A stretch of 64,000 nt of DNA from Melampsora larici-populina 98AG31. Its lineage: Eukaryota > Basidiomycota > Pucciniomycetes > Pucciniales > Melampsoraceae. Numbering within the stretch: position 1 is the stretch's first letter; the number at the start of each line of letters is the position of its first letter. Shown here piece after piece: positions 19,902-30,543 of the stretch. The translations under genes were made by a program, and so were the position numbers. The notes beneath the pieces were generated by a model. That model saw only the letters and a program-made list of their open reading frames with translations. It was not told the origin of the DNA and searched no databases. The stretch covers positions 1 through 64,000 of the forward strand of contig NW_006768851.1 in assembly GCF_000204055.1 (NCBI RefSeq). The letters run 5' to 3'.

Positions 19902-22434
19902 CTAGTCAGAATCTGAAATCAGGTCCACAGGAGAAGGCTTGCGAGTATACAACAAAGGGTTTCGAGCCGCAAGTAAGGGTAGAATACACTTTTTGAACAA
20001 GGCAAAATCATAGCGGTACTTGTCGACCCAGTCCTTCGCCTGAGGTAGTGCTAAGTTGTGCAACTCGCGCCATGGCTCGGGTATGGGAAGTGTGGTGGAA
20101 GGTGAAGAAAGTGAAAGAGAAAGAAAGTGTACACGTTTTTGGTCAAAAAAAAGAAATATCGGTGGATTATTGTTAACGGCGCAATCAAGCGGCAAAGCAG
20201 AAAAACTATGTGCTTCGGAGTAAACACAGAATACTTGTTTGTACGTGTTTGCAATCACATACATCATTTGTGCCAAATCAAGCCATAGCTCTGGGGTGTT
20301 GAGGACCTCTTCTCGTTGAGTTTTAATTGCTTGAATATGTTGGGCAACGTCGCCATCACCGCGCATCCGTAGTTTGATATGGGTATTGTAATACTCCGAC
20401 TTTGACTGCAGTTGATGAATAAGGTCTTCGTGCACCAAAAGCCATTTGTGCTCTGAACGGCCCACACTGATTGCGATTGCACGATAGCCGCAGTGTCCAT
20501 TGGGTTTAGGATCACTGATCTGTTGAACATATTGCTGTAGCCAATGTGGCACACAAGTGTCCTGAAATGATTACCATGTTAGCTTACGAAGAAGATGGGG
20601 TAAGCTGTTTATGGAAAGGGACGTACACACTTTGTTGATGGTGCCTGAAAGCGCTGACCGTCGTGTCGAACGTCAAGGGCCCGGTGGCGAGGCTGTGGGA
20701 ACGACCGTGTGCCGAGTGGACCGACGAATGGCGGTGGGTTCAACACCTAGCACCGAATCAGAGTCTTTTGGCCTGGCTCGCTTTTTACTGTTGGTTGTCT
20801 GCAATTGAAAGGTAGAAATGGGAGGAAAAGAAGTGTTGAAAACTTTGAGCAATGAGCGTGGATGTGAGGGTGATCACAAACAGACTTACGCAGATATTTG
20901 TGCACTGTGTCTCTAAGGATGTTAGCGCAGGGGGAGCGCTAGCAGCTGCTGCGATCTGAGTGGTATCTTTGGAAGTAGCCTGAACAGGGGGCGGAAGCAG
21001 GGCATCTAAGTTGAAGCTGTCTTCGGCTGCTTCGCCTTCTTGGTGGTCTACAAAGTCAATTGGAAGGGGGGGAGCTGAGGCTAGGTTTTCAAAAGGTCAG
21101 TTTTAATCAGTTATTAGTAAGAGATGACCTCAAATAAGCTGGACTCACAGAAAGAGCTGAGTTCAGAGGAGGAAGGATCGATGAGGGTGACGGCATTTCA
21201 TTGTATGAAAGTGATGCTCCGCTTTGAGGGGTTTCAGGTTTCACTTCATCGAGTCCACTGGATGGCTGTAGTAATGTATACAGTTAGTATGTAGTGCATT
21301 GAATGAACGTGAGCTGTTTGTTGTTGATACGCACCCACGGGTCCTCTGAATCGTAATCGACAAGGCCTTTGGTATCATGGATATTGGTACATTGATTTTG
21401 GGCTGGATCGGACGCCGCAGAAACAGGAGAGTGCTGGTCGCTGGTTTTGGTAGGTAGGGGGGATAATAGATGTGGAGGTGAAAACGGAGCGGGAGCGGGA
21501 GGAGGAGGAGGAGGTGAACCTGAAGCGGTAAAAATTGGAAACAGATAGCTATCTGGAGGTGGCGACGCCTTTTTGATACTTTTCTGTTTCTTCTTCTTAG
21601 GATGGGAAGGTACCATTTGCTGGATTCATGACCTTAAGTTAGATAGCTGATCGGTAGAAGGTGAGAGATATAAACTTACTGGAGGATTGTCTGATTGAAA
21701 GCCTGGAAAGTGGGTGGTACGAGGCCGGAAGTAGTTGTTTGATACTTGAGAAGTACATTTTGAATTTCATCAAGGGCTTGCGTGCGTTCGGTGGCCGAAA
21801 GCTGAGATAGCTGGGTTGAAATCTACATGCGACAAGATGAGGCTAAACGTCGTCATTAAGTGAAAGTGAGTGTATATCGTACTGACCATGTTGGATCACT
21901 GCTTGACAGCCTTCAGGCTCTCAAAGCGAGGAACTGTGGGGATTGGAACACGTACATGGCCATTTGGCTTAAGAGGGGTAAAAGGGCAAGAACATGAGTC
22001 AGCTAAGTTGAAAGATTAATAAGATTGTTGAGGAACGTACTTGTGGGCCAGCAATGGGTCCGTGGTTATGACCACCGTGTTTGATTACAATCTGCCAGGT
22101 ACCTACTGGGGGGAGGCCACTTGCCGGATCGTGAACTAGCTTGCGGAGTTCAGGAGGTACGTTTGGAGCAAGAACTTCTTGGGTCTTGACTGAGAAAGGG
22201 CAGTCGGTCTTTTGGGAAGTGGAATGTTCCAAAGGCTTGGGCCCTGACCGATGACATGCGTAGCGGACGTGGTTGGGCTCGGATGATCAAATGGCTACCT
22301 TGTAACCGTTTGCTTCTGCATGTTGGGTGAGTAGTTTGTGTATGTCGTCCCTGCTGGATGCCGTAAGATCGAGTGGTGGGGGAGGTAGGCTAGGAGCATG
22401 TGATGAAGGTGGTGATGGAGCAGTCATCGCAAGT
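19902..22434 (-). pseudogene. FAR1-like DNA-binding plus OTU-like cysteine protease protein, several in-frame TGA
   Basis: A multi-exon minus-strand gene. The first exon starts MTAPSPPSSHAPSLPPPP and enters a FAR1/WRKY-GCM1-like module: LLTQHAEANGYKVAI, HVRYACHRSG, KTDCPFSV, WQIVIKHGGHNHGP (C-x-C...H-x-H pattern), typical of MULE transposases and their relatives. Middle exons are Pro/Ser-rich (LSQLSATERTQALDEIQ; PPPPPPAPAPFSPP; DYDSEDPWV). The last exon holds an OTU-type core, DPKPNGHCGYRAIAISVGRS, with the Cys of the catalytic triad; it ends at 19902 after KPSPVDLISDSD. In-frame TGA codons lie at 22287-22289, 21896-21898 and 20673-20675, each consistent with CGA to TGA. No MULE transposase core is visible, so it may be a transposon accessory protein or a domesticated relative; this copy is probably inactive. 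Confidence 0.65.
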
Positions 22435-22599
22435 TTGCAAGTGACAAGGTGGGAAACAGGTGGTGAGGGTACAGATGGGAGGACGAAGTGATTTTGGATG
22501 AAGGAGATGGCTTGGGTGTGGTTTTGAATGGTGGTGGGGTTAAGGTGGGTGATGAATGTGGCGATAAAAGCGAAAGTCACATGGTATCACGTAAACTTC

Positions 22600-22976
22600 G
22601 GCCGGGTAAAGCCACAAACAAAGGCAAGGTGGGTGAGTGCGGGTGAGGGGTTAGGGTGGGTCAAGTTGCGAGTCGGGTGGATAGGTAAAGTAATGTGGAG
22701 TCGGTGAAGGTGGGTGAAGGGTGACCGGGTAGGTAGGGATGGGCAAGTGGGAAAGGTGAGATCGTTTTGGACGGGTGGACTTACACGTACAATTCATGTT
22801 GAACTGGTGTGTGTACAGAGGCAGGTGGGTGTGGAATTTGGTGAATGCGAGTATGATTAGTTGTATGTGTTGAGGAATCAAGCCTGGTGGGTGTGGTTGG
22901 TGATAGTAGGGTGGTGGAATTTGAGTTGAGCTGGGTGTACACAGCTTGGTGTGTGAGCAACTGGGGGGTCTCCCTT
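22600..22976. repeat. G-rich GGGTGR/GTGGGTG array and possible terminus upstream of FAR1-OTU gene
   Basis: Many GGTGGGTG and GGGTGAG variants occur between 22610 and 22900. On the right they are followed by CTGGGGGGTCTCCC ending at 22973 next to TTA. The arrangement (gene start, G-rich array, GGGRGACCC terminus, TTA) mirrors that at 2097-2537, suggesting related DNA transposon ends. The opposite terminus was not found. Confidence 0.4.
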
Positions 22977-23107
22977 AAGAAAATCTTGTACTTATCCATT
23001 TGGAGGGTACCCCAAGAGGCTACTCAAGATGCTGGATCATCTTGGCTGGTGAACCCCGGATCCCATTGGGCCATAGCAACGACTGTATGGCCCTATACCA
23101 TAGGGTA

Positions 23108-23259
23108 AGTACCTAGGTGCTCAGGTGGATATCTTGGATAAGCACCAACTATGGCTTAAACCTGAGAAGTGCAAATTCTCAAAATCGGAGGTCGATTACT
23201 TGGGACTAGTTATATCCCGCAACAAAATCAAGATGGATCCCTTGAAAGTACAAGCAGTA
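23108..23259 (+). pseudogene. Ty3/Gypsy reverse transcriptase fragment, left of Helitron C
   Basis: It encodes DILDKHQLWLKPEKCKFSKS and VDYLGLVISRNKIKMDPLKV, the conserved end of the Gypsy RT domain (thumb-proximal LG.xIS motif). It stops exactly at the Helitron 3' terminus at 23259, after KVQAV. The frame continues at 41817 as SQWPAPRNITELQ. Upstream of about 23105 the RT is absent, so the element was truncated on its left side. Confidence 0.88.
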
Positions 23260-23285
23260 CTAGCCTTTTGGGCGGCGGGCGCCGC

Positions 23286-25359
23286 TCTGTCATTTCCCAT
23301 TCCCACCGGGGCTTTCAAGTATGCTCAAAGCTATAGAAAGCTACAAAATCACTATGTTGGTGGAAGCACCACTTCATTGATGAACATATCCTCCATAACT
23401 AACAAATCCCTTCAGATTGGTGAATATGTATTTCCTTCATTTTCACAATCAAGTGTGTCCTGGTTTTGAATCTTTAAAAAGCCTACAATTGCTGGATTGA
23501 CAATGAGCACTGTTGAATTTTGTAAGCAAAGTGGGTCCAATATGTGTCTAGATGTTATGATAACACAAAAAGTAATTACCTTTGATTTAGTCACATCTCC
23601 CAATTTTTAATCATTTTATTTGATCAAATCCACTGCTTTGATGATTGAATGGTGAACCATGCTAGTCTAATCACATTCAAAGGAGAAAACTACACTACAT
23701 GTCAGGATCATGAAGGAAAAATGAATAAGAAAATTGCTTTCCAGTATATCAAACTTGTCCACATACCAACTTATGAGTGTCTCAATTTCTTGATATAATT
23801 GACTTACTTCAATTGATTGAATGAACCTTATATTTGTTGGACTATGTCTTGAGAGTGAGTGAAAGAAAAATTTAGTTTAAAGTGTTAGAGCATGGATTCA
23901 CTTGAGATTAAAGCTGTTCCACCCTTTAGGTTTTAACAATTGTTTGATTACCTGATCATTGACTCACAATGTGATGCATTAATTGACCTTCTGTGTGTAT
24001 AATTTTGATCTAGATTTGATTGATGTTCAAAAATCTCAAGTTAAAGTTGATAGATATAAGAGGTTGGCTTCATTCTAGTTTCAGGATTCTGTATAAAAGC
24101 AACATATTTGATCAAAACCTACCTTACAATACTGTTTGGAAGATGTCTCTCATCTGATATCCTTGGGCTTGAACTTTCAGAACTACAAACAAAATGTGAT
24201 AAATTAAACAGAATGATGATTGTTGTCACCCAAAGTGTATATGTGAAGGTTTGAAATATTATTTTGAGGATACATGATGACTTGCTTTTGTTTGATCACA
24301 GTGGCAAGTACTGGTTTGGTGTTTTAGGCTGTGATTAGGTGAAGATAATCACATGATCCTTTGAAAGTGAAAATATCATTTGTGAAGGGAGTTGACCCAC
24401 ATCTTTTTTTTCAATTTGGGTCAATGAGACTGGTCATTTTCAAGTAGGATCAAATTTCAGTTATCCTGGGAACTGCAAGGATATCAGGAGTCTCAACATG
24501 CAGACCATCTACAATGTTACCTCTTGCATCTCAAGCTCCATATGACACATCAATGACTGAATGACTGTCGTCAATGTGCTTGATGTAATTTGTGAGTTCC
24601 TACTCTGATTTAGGTCTTGTTTGTACTTGACATTGGTCTGGGCATGCTGTTTGGTGTCCTGATCAGCCAAGTTGCTGCCTTTCCATTCAAGAAAATTGTA
24701 TCTACTTGGTTGGATCACAAAGAACTGTTTATTCTGCCACTCAGAGATGAATATCTAAGACCACATGACTCATGAATAATGTTGTAAAATCTAAGCTCCA
24801 AATGACTCTATTGCTTTCCCTTGTTTAAGTCTATGGATAGAAGAGAGAGAGAAGAAGAAAAAAAAACAGACAGATACACACAAAGAAAAGAAAGGTTTTT
24901 ACACACCAACAGCAAAACAAACGTGATTGTGAAAGAGAGACACACATACCCACAAATAATCAAAACATTTCAAAGTAACAAAATAAAATTGAAGATAAAA
25001 TAAACTTAGAATTATTAATTATATGACCAACTTAACAATCAGGAAAGAATATGAGATGGTCCTCCTCAGAAGAAGGAAATAAATATTAACAATCCAGAAA
25101 CAAAAAAATCACACCATAAGGCTTAAATGAAACAAAGAAAAGGAAACAAACTAATTATCCTCAAGACTTATTGAGAGCAAAGAGATAGAGATATATAGAT
25201 GGAGAGATAGAACAACAAAGAATGGTACCCATATTTAGAACTGGAACACAACAAAAGAGGGATAAATGATAACTCAGAGAGAGAGACAGATTTGGCAATT
25301 TTTCTTGAGAAAATAGCAAAAGAGACAAAAAAACCAAAGTTCAAACAAGGTTCTGTCAT
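23286..25359. other. Helitron C interior, no gene seen
   Basis: AT-rich sequence with scattered short frames, none with coding character. A purine-rich stretch at about 24830-25010 gives a Lys/Arg/Gln-rich frame that is compositional only. Confidence 0.5.
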
Positions 25360-25850
25360 TGATGCAATTTTTAAGCTCCAGCTGTCTTTGGTCTAGATGA
25401 TATGTACAATGACTACAAGGGATACCCAATGCATGATGCCCAGATACATGTGTTCTATTGTTAAGTAAACGAGGATGTTGTTGGAAATGATCAGGAGAAG
25501 GTGTAGGAGAAGGGATGATTTGATTTGGATCAGGACTTATTCCATGTAATGATACACCTTCAGCCAATGCTCTATGTCTGAAGGTATCTTGATCACCTGC
25601 TTGATATGGTGGATTATGAGGTAGATTTGGTACATGTCAGGAATGGGTTTGAATTCTTTGGACTTTAGTATTACGATTTTGGCTGGATGACTGACGTTGT
25701 TGTTTTGTCACAGATTTTATTGGTTTTCATGACGCTGAACTGTCTTCATCTGGTTCAGATGCTGAATCGTACTCAACCTCCAAGTCTGACTCTTCTTCAA
25801 ACGCCACCTTGTCTCCTGATTATTAAACTGTAACAAATATCAGTGAGTTG
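25360..25850 (-). pseudogene. Captured host-gene fragment of unknown function
   Basis: Minus-strand coding-like sequence reads through an acidic Ser-rich part (YDSASEPDEDSSAS), a basic Gln/Ser part interrupted by stops, then TFRHRALAEGVSLHGISPDP, SPTPSPDHFQQHPR and HALGIPCSHCTYHLDQRQLE. The composition (His/Pro/Ser-rich with CSHC) looks like a disordered region of a host protein. No start, stop or named domain is visible. It lies inside Helitron C and is probably a captured exon set. Confidence 0.4.
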
Positions 25851-26143
25851 TGCAGGTGATGGGAGCCTTGAGAGCTGAAAGACAAACTTTCAGACGCAGC
25901 CGTAGTGAACTTAAAAGATACTACAAGCACTACTCATCGAATTGCGACTCGTACACTTGTTTTTAATGGGCGCATCAGTAGTCGATGGAAGTAAGGGATG
26001 CTCGGTAGTTCCGGGAAGGCGTATAGGTGCTTGGTTATCACCCTTGATATCAAAGACTCTAAACATCACAACAATCAAAAAGGCTTTTTTTAAAAAATCT
26101 CACAAAATCATTAGTGAAGGTCAACAGATTGACTCGCAAGTCA

Positions 26144-26366
26144 CACCGTGGGTAATGTTCGGTCGCATTCCGTGATCCGACAGGCTGACGAAACACAGGA
26201 TGTGTATCGGGCCGGTCCGCGACATACAGGATCTTGACAGCGACTGTTACTCATGTACAGCGACTGACACCCTTGGATGCGACCGCGGCGACGTATTTGC
26301 TCTGACCTGCAACACTTCATCATCACGTCAATCTACCACCATCCAACTTCACCCTCTACGTATTCC
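26144..26366. repeat. Left terminal inverted repeat of the CACTA-like element
   Basis: 223 bp, inverted at 35408-35337 and 33708-33554. It includes two ACAGCGACTG motifs about 20 bp apart, which could serve as transposase-binding subterminal repeats (inference). Confidence 0.88.
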
Positions 26367-26872
26367 TGTTCCCATCTTGCCCTTGTTTCGACTCAACACA
26401 GCTCAACACCCTGTCAACAACTTTATCCTACCATCGCCCCAAACCTACCCTCTTCCTACCTCAGACCTTTCGATTGCGAAAGCGGACAAGGCTCACCTTT
26501 TCGGAAAGTGCTTTCTTTGTTCTCAGGGGTTACTCTACCATGAATATCTGCTTCGAAGTCAGTTTCCCAGTACAATCATCTTTTGATGTTCCAGATGTTT
26601 GGCGGGTCCAAGACAGCCAAAGGGTCTACTCACCCAATGAGCATAGGTGACGTAGCTTTCACCTCTCTGCCTGATGTTATTGTTTTCTATATAAGCGACT
26701 GATGATTGTTCCGCCTTCTATGTTTCCTCTCCTCATTGTTATATTTAATTCAACAAAACATCTGTGCTCTTAACCTTTCATAACAATCAACGTAACCATA
26801 CAAACATCCTTTCAAAACCCATCTAAAACCTCTTTCAATCTTCGCTTTATCACCCCTGCTACTCTCATCGCA

Positions 26873-28805
26873 ATGGATACTCAAATGATCGTTCCCAGAG
26901 ATGGCTCTGCCGCCTCAGAAGCCACCAACACCCTTGGTCCACCTCCCAGCAATACTAGCGAGATGTCCAAGATGATTTCCGACGTTTTAAAGCAACAAGC
27001 GTCTCAATTTGAGACCATCATTGGAGATCTTCGGACTCAAATAACTCAGCTCAGCATGGAAAAGCAGCCCTCGAACCCCAACGACCCCAGCAATGATTCA
27101 TACAAGACTCCGCCCTCCAAAGGCAAGTTTACCTCTATCAAACTAGCTTCTACGTCAGCACGCAAGAGTCCAAAGGTCCTCAATAGTGCGACATCGTCAA
27201 AGATCTCGAACTCCCCCAAGATCTCGAACTCTCCCAAGACAGCCAGCGGTAAAAAGCCACGGGACAGCAGTGGTACGCCAAACACTCACTCGATGCCAAA
27301 GGGCAAAAAGCCTATCCGCAAGCGTCACCCGTTGCAATTGTTAGTGGACGACGTCCCCGCTGATTTTAAATCAATGAAAGTACGTATTCCTTTGCAAATC
27401 AGCTGACTGTATACTGACCACTGACTATTTTGCTCTTTGACTAACTTTAGGAAGCTCTTTTTGTTCATGTCAAGATGATGTGGGGTCTTTACAAAGCCAA
27501 CGACGTACCAATGACACCCGGGGCTCCCCTTCTAGTCGAATTCTACAAGCGCTTTTCATCAAGCGAAGAGATTGAACAGGTGATCGCAGACCCAGCTAGC
27601 GGGGATGTTGTTGCTCGTGAAACGATCATGTCCATGAAGGAGTTTTGTGCTGGTGGTGGCAGAATTGCCCGGGGTTTAAGTCACATCGATCAGATGTCTA
27701 TTCTTTACATCCATGGTATCCTTGCAAAAGTGGGTATCCGTGTGTGGGGCCCAGACCTCAATGAGGCCCCTGACAGTCTCTATAACTCAGCTTGTCGAAT
27801 CACTGCTCTCAACACTTTCCGCCAACTGTTGGCTTCCGGCACATACAACTACATGAACGTCAAGCTCAAGTACACCGATTCAATCTCACTCATGATAAAT
27901 GTCTATAATCATTATGTACATTACTTGATGGCCGCCAAATACCAAACTGAACTGAACAACGTAGGAGCCATTGCGGAACAGAACAGTAAGAAGAATGTTC
28001 AAAAGCGCAGGGAGAGAGTAAGTTGTTCTGTAGTTCTTTGAATTCGTAACCATCACACTGACATGGGACATGCTGGTTGTTACAGCTTCGTAAAGAGAGA
28101 GTGGCTTATTTAGCGAGACATCCCTCAAAGTACCCTCCTCGCTATACAACTGTCGTTTCTGAAACTCTTGCTCACAGTGACGACGAATGGGACCCAATCA
28201 AAAAGGTCTGCATCATCAAGACTTCGGATTATCGTTTGAAAAAAGCCAACAAGTTCATTTGAATGCTTGATGTCGCGAGGCAGCAAGAAGCTGAACAAAG
28301 CAGAATACCGGCCTCTCCCCACAAGCGTGTCCGCAAACTACCGCGAGTACCTGTTCCTTCAAAATTCAAGAGAGCTCCTAAATATCTGCCACTCGACTTC
28401 TACGATCCTGAATGGTTCAACGCACTTCCTCCTGGTCAAAAGATCCTCACTGCCAACGCTTCTCAAGTCGCTTTTCTACCTGACGCTTCCCAATCTTTCT
28501 CACCCAACCGTCACCCGGACGAAACGATTGGTGATGCCCGGTTCAACTCCAAGTATCTTGATGCTTTGAAGACGCCATATGAGATGTCTGATAGTGAAGA
28601 TGATCACGATGATGACGAGCCCAAATCAGATGGAGATGAAATTATCAATGATGCTGACAGTCAAAATGAAGCTGGTGATCAAGACGAGGAATCAGAAGGC
28701 GAGTTTTATGATGAAGGCAATTTTGGAGACTTGTATGAAGACTCAGTGGAGGGTAGTGAGGCTGTGGAAAGTGAGAATGAAGGTAGCGATGTGATGGAAG
28801 TCTGA
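26873..28805 (+). pseudogene. Partner protein of the CACTA-like element, unknown function, one in-frame TGA
   Basis: Three exons: 26873-27379, 27451-28017 and 28086-28805 (stop), with GT-AG introns. Exon 1 is Ser/Lys/Pro-rich with a short coiled-coil-like stretch (EMSKMISDVLKQQASQFETI) and repeats of SNSPKI. Exon 2 is a globular helical domain with MMWGLYKANDVPMTPGAPLL, SMKEFCAGGGRIARGLSHID, ILYIHGILAKVGIRVWGPDL and ACRITALNTFRQLLASG. Exon 3 contains AHSDDEWDPIKK, LDFYDPEWFNALPPGQK and FLPDASQSF blocks and ends in a long acidic tail. The TGA at 28260-28262 lies between KANKFI and MLDVARQQ in the same frame and fits CGA to TGA. I recognise the layout as a highly expanded rust family but know no function. 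Its position opposite a Tnp2-like gene inside common TIRs suggests a TnpA-like accessory role (inference). Confidence 0.7.
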
Positions 28806-28847
28806 GTGAATTTGATTTTGGTTGGATGTGGTATCTTTTTGTTATTG

Positions 28848-28931
28848 TTCTCTCTTAGCCGTCTTCCTCAAATTTTCTCTCTTAGCCGTCTTCCTCAAAT
28901 TTTCTCTCTTAGCCGTCTTCCTCAATTTTTC
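28848..28931. repeat. 27-bp tandem repeat, three copies, 3' of the partner gene
   Basis: The TCTCTTAGCCGTCTTCCTCA core recurs at 28851, 28878 and 28905. It lies just downstream of the stop codon at 28805, so probably in the 3' untranslated region. Confidence 0.85.
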
Positions 28932-29564
28932 TGTCTTGTCGTTTCTGTTTCAACACACTCATTTAGGCCCTTTACATGTTTGGCTCCGTCTGTTTGTCTC
29001 TCAGTTAACTTCCTTCGGCTCATCGTGCCGCCCTCTTGGTCCTCATTTTACTCGATTTCTGTTTTTATTCAAGACACTCGTTTAGGCCCTGTGATTTGAT
29101 TGCTTTGTTGTGTATTTGTGTGTGGTGACTCATGCTACTGTTTACACTCGTTTACCTGTGATGCCCTGTGTTTGTCTGGTGGTTTTTTCTTGTTATGTTG
29201 TAGCTGAGAGCTCCTTGAATCAGTTGGAACACGTAATAAGATTTTTGAACCTTTTGAACTTGAAAGAAATCAACATGTCTCACATGTTCCAAAAGAGTCC
29301 GTCAATGAAAAGCTGTAACCTAAAAGGTTGTGCTCACATGCGCCAAAGGCAAAGGCCAAAAAAAACTGGAAACAAAGTAGATAGATTTCTTTGAGAAAAA
29401 AGATTACAAATCCAACACTTATACAAAATTTAGATTGCACATATATTACAAAAAAGCCTACAATATGGCCAACATCGACGAATAGTCATGCGGCCGCAGT
29501 ATGATTCCCCCTTTCTCAATACCAAGATGATTGGAATCCAACAGACGATAAGCTGCAACACTTA

Positions 29565-30543
29565 CACTACACCAAATGTAATCTTTACCGGGCAGTAAAG
29601 AAAACTACTGACATAGAAAAGTCCTGAGGCAACAGGAAGAGAGCTAAAAATCTGAGAAAATATGCACCTTGTTCGTAGATGTTGGGGCGTCATGATGAGT
29701 ATTTTTTTGTATTCTTCACGCAGATATTGGTTGATGTACTAACAATAAACGCTGAAAATCCTCAAAAACTCACATGTAACAATACCTGAAATTTGGGTCA
29801 TGAGTATGAAGACAATATTTTGTGGTCTAAAAACTTCAATAACTTTTGCAATTCTGCTCCAAATAACTCGATTTTTGGTTCATTCAAAAGCTGAACTATT
29901 CTCCTTCACACTTCATAATGTTAGTAAGGTGCTATCTAGTCATTTAAACACTCTACATACGTTCAAACAGTTCTGCATGAATAGCACTGTAGGATCTTTT
30001 TTAGACCAGCTACAGATGTTATGTCTCAATGAAAAATGTAGAGGAAGGGCTCACCTTTTTAATGCACTTCAAATCGAGTGATTTGATTCAGAACTGCAAA
30101 AGTTATTGATGTTTGAAGATTCCAAAATCCTGTCTTCAAATTCAAAGGCCAAATTTCAGGTATTGTTACAGGTGGGTTTTTGATGATTTTCAGCCTTTAT
30201 TGTTAGTACATTTACGGTACTCAAAGCAACTATGTACGCGTACATAGTTGCCGTACATAGTTTTTTTTTGGCGGGCGAAATACTTCGAATATACTTCTTT
30301 TGTTTTTTTCCCCGCCAAAAAAAACTATGTACGCAAACTATGTACGCGTACATATGTAGCTTTGAGTACCGCAATTAACCAATATCTGTGTGTAAAATAC
30401 AAAAAAATACTTGTCATGATGCCCCAACATCTAGGAACAAGGTGCATATTTTTCAGATTTTTAGCTCTCTTCCTGTTGCCTCAGGACTTTTCTATGTCAG
30501 TAGTTTTCTTTACCGCCCGGTAAAGATGACATTTTGTGTAGTG
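29565..30543. mobile_element. CACTA-type foldback MITE, 979 bp, TSD TTA, inside the Tnp2-like gene
   Basis: It starts CACTACACCAAATGTAATCT and ends with a matching inverse at 30543, flanked by TTA at 29562-29564 and 30544-30546. Inverted arms exceed 300 bp. Internal blocks (TGTACTAACAATAAACGCTG; GTAACAATACCTGAAATTTG) are homologous to the MITE at 8506-9320, so the two belong to one family. A second foldback sequence is inserted in its right arm. Confidence 0.92.
30215..30371. mobile_element. Small foldback insertion of about 157 bp within the MITE right arm
   Basis: It starts CGGTACTCAAAGC and ends GCTTTGAGTACCG. The inner part pairs CAACTATGTACGCGTACATA with further CTATGTACGC copies and a TTTTTTGGCGGG/CCCGCCAAAAAA pair. 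It interrupts the alignment between the two MITE arms (TTAGTACAT and AACCAATATC), so it came later. The duplication is unclear (possibly TTA). Confidence 0.8.

Noticed and set aside
24821..25003. Lys/Arg-rich frame of 60 codons
   Set aside because: Compositional product of a purine-rich stretch; no splice or homology support.
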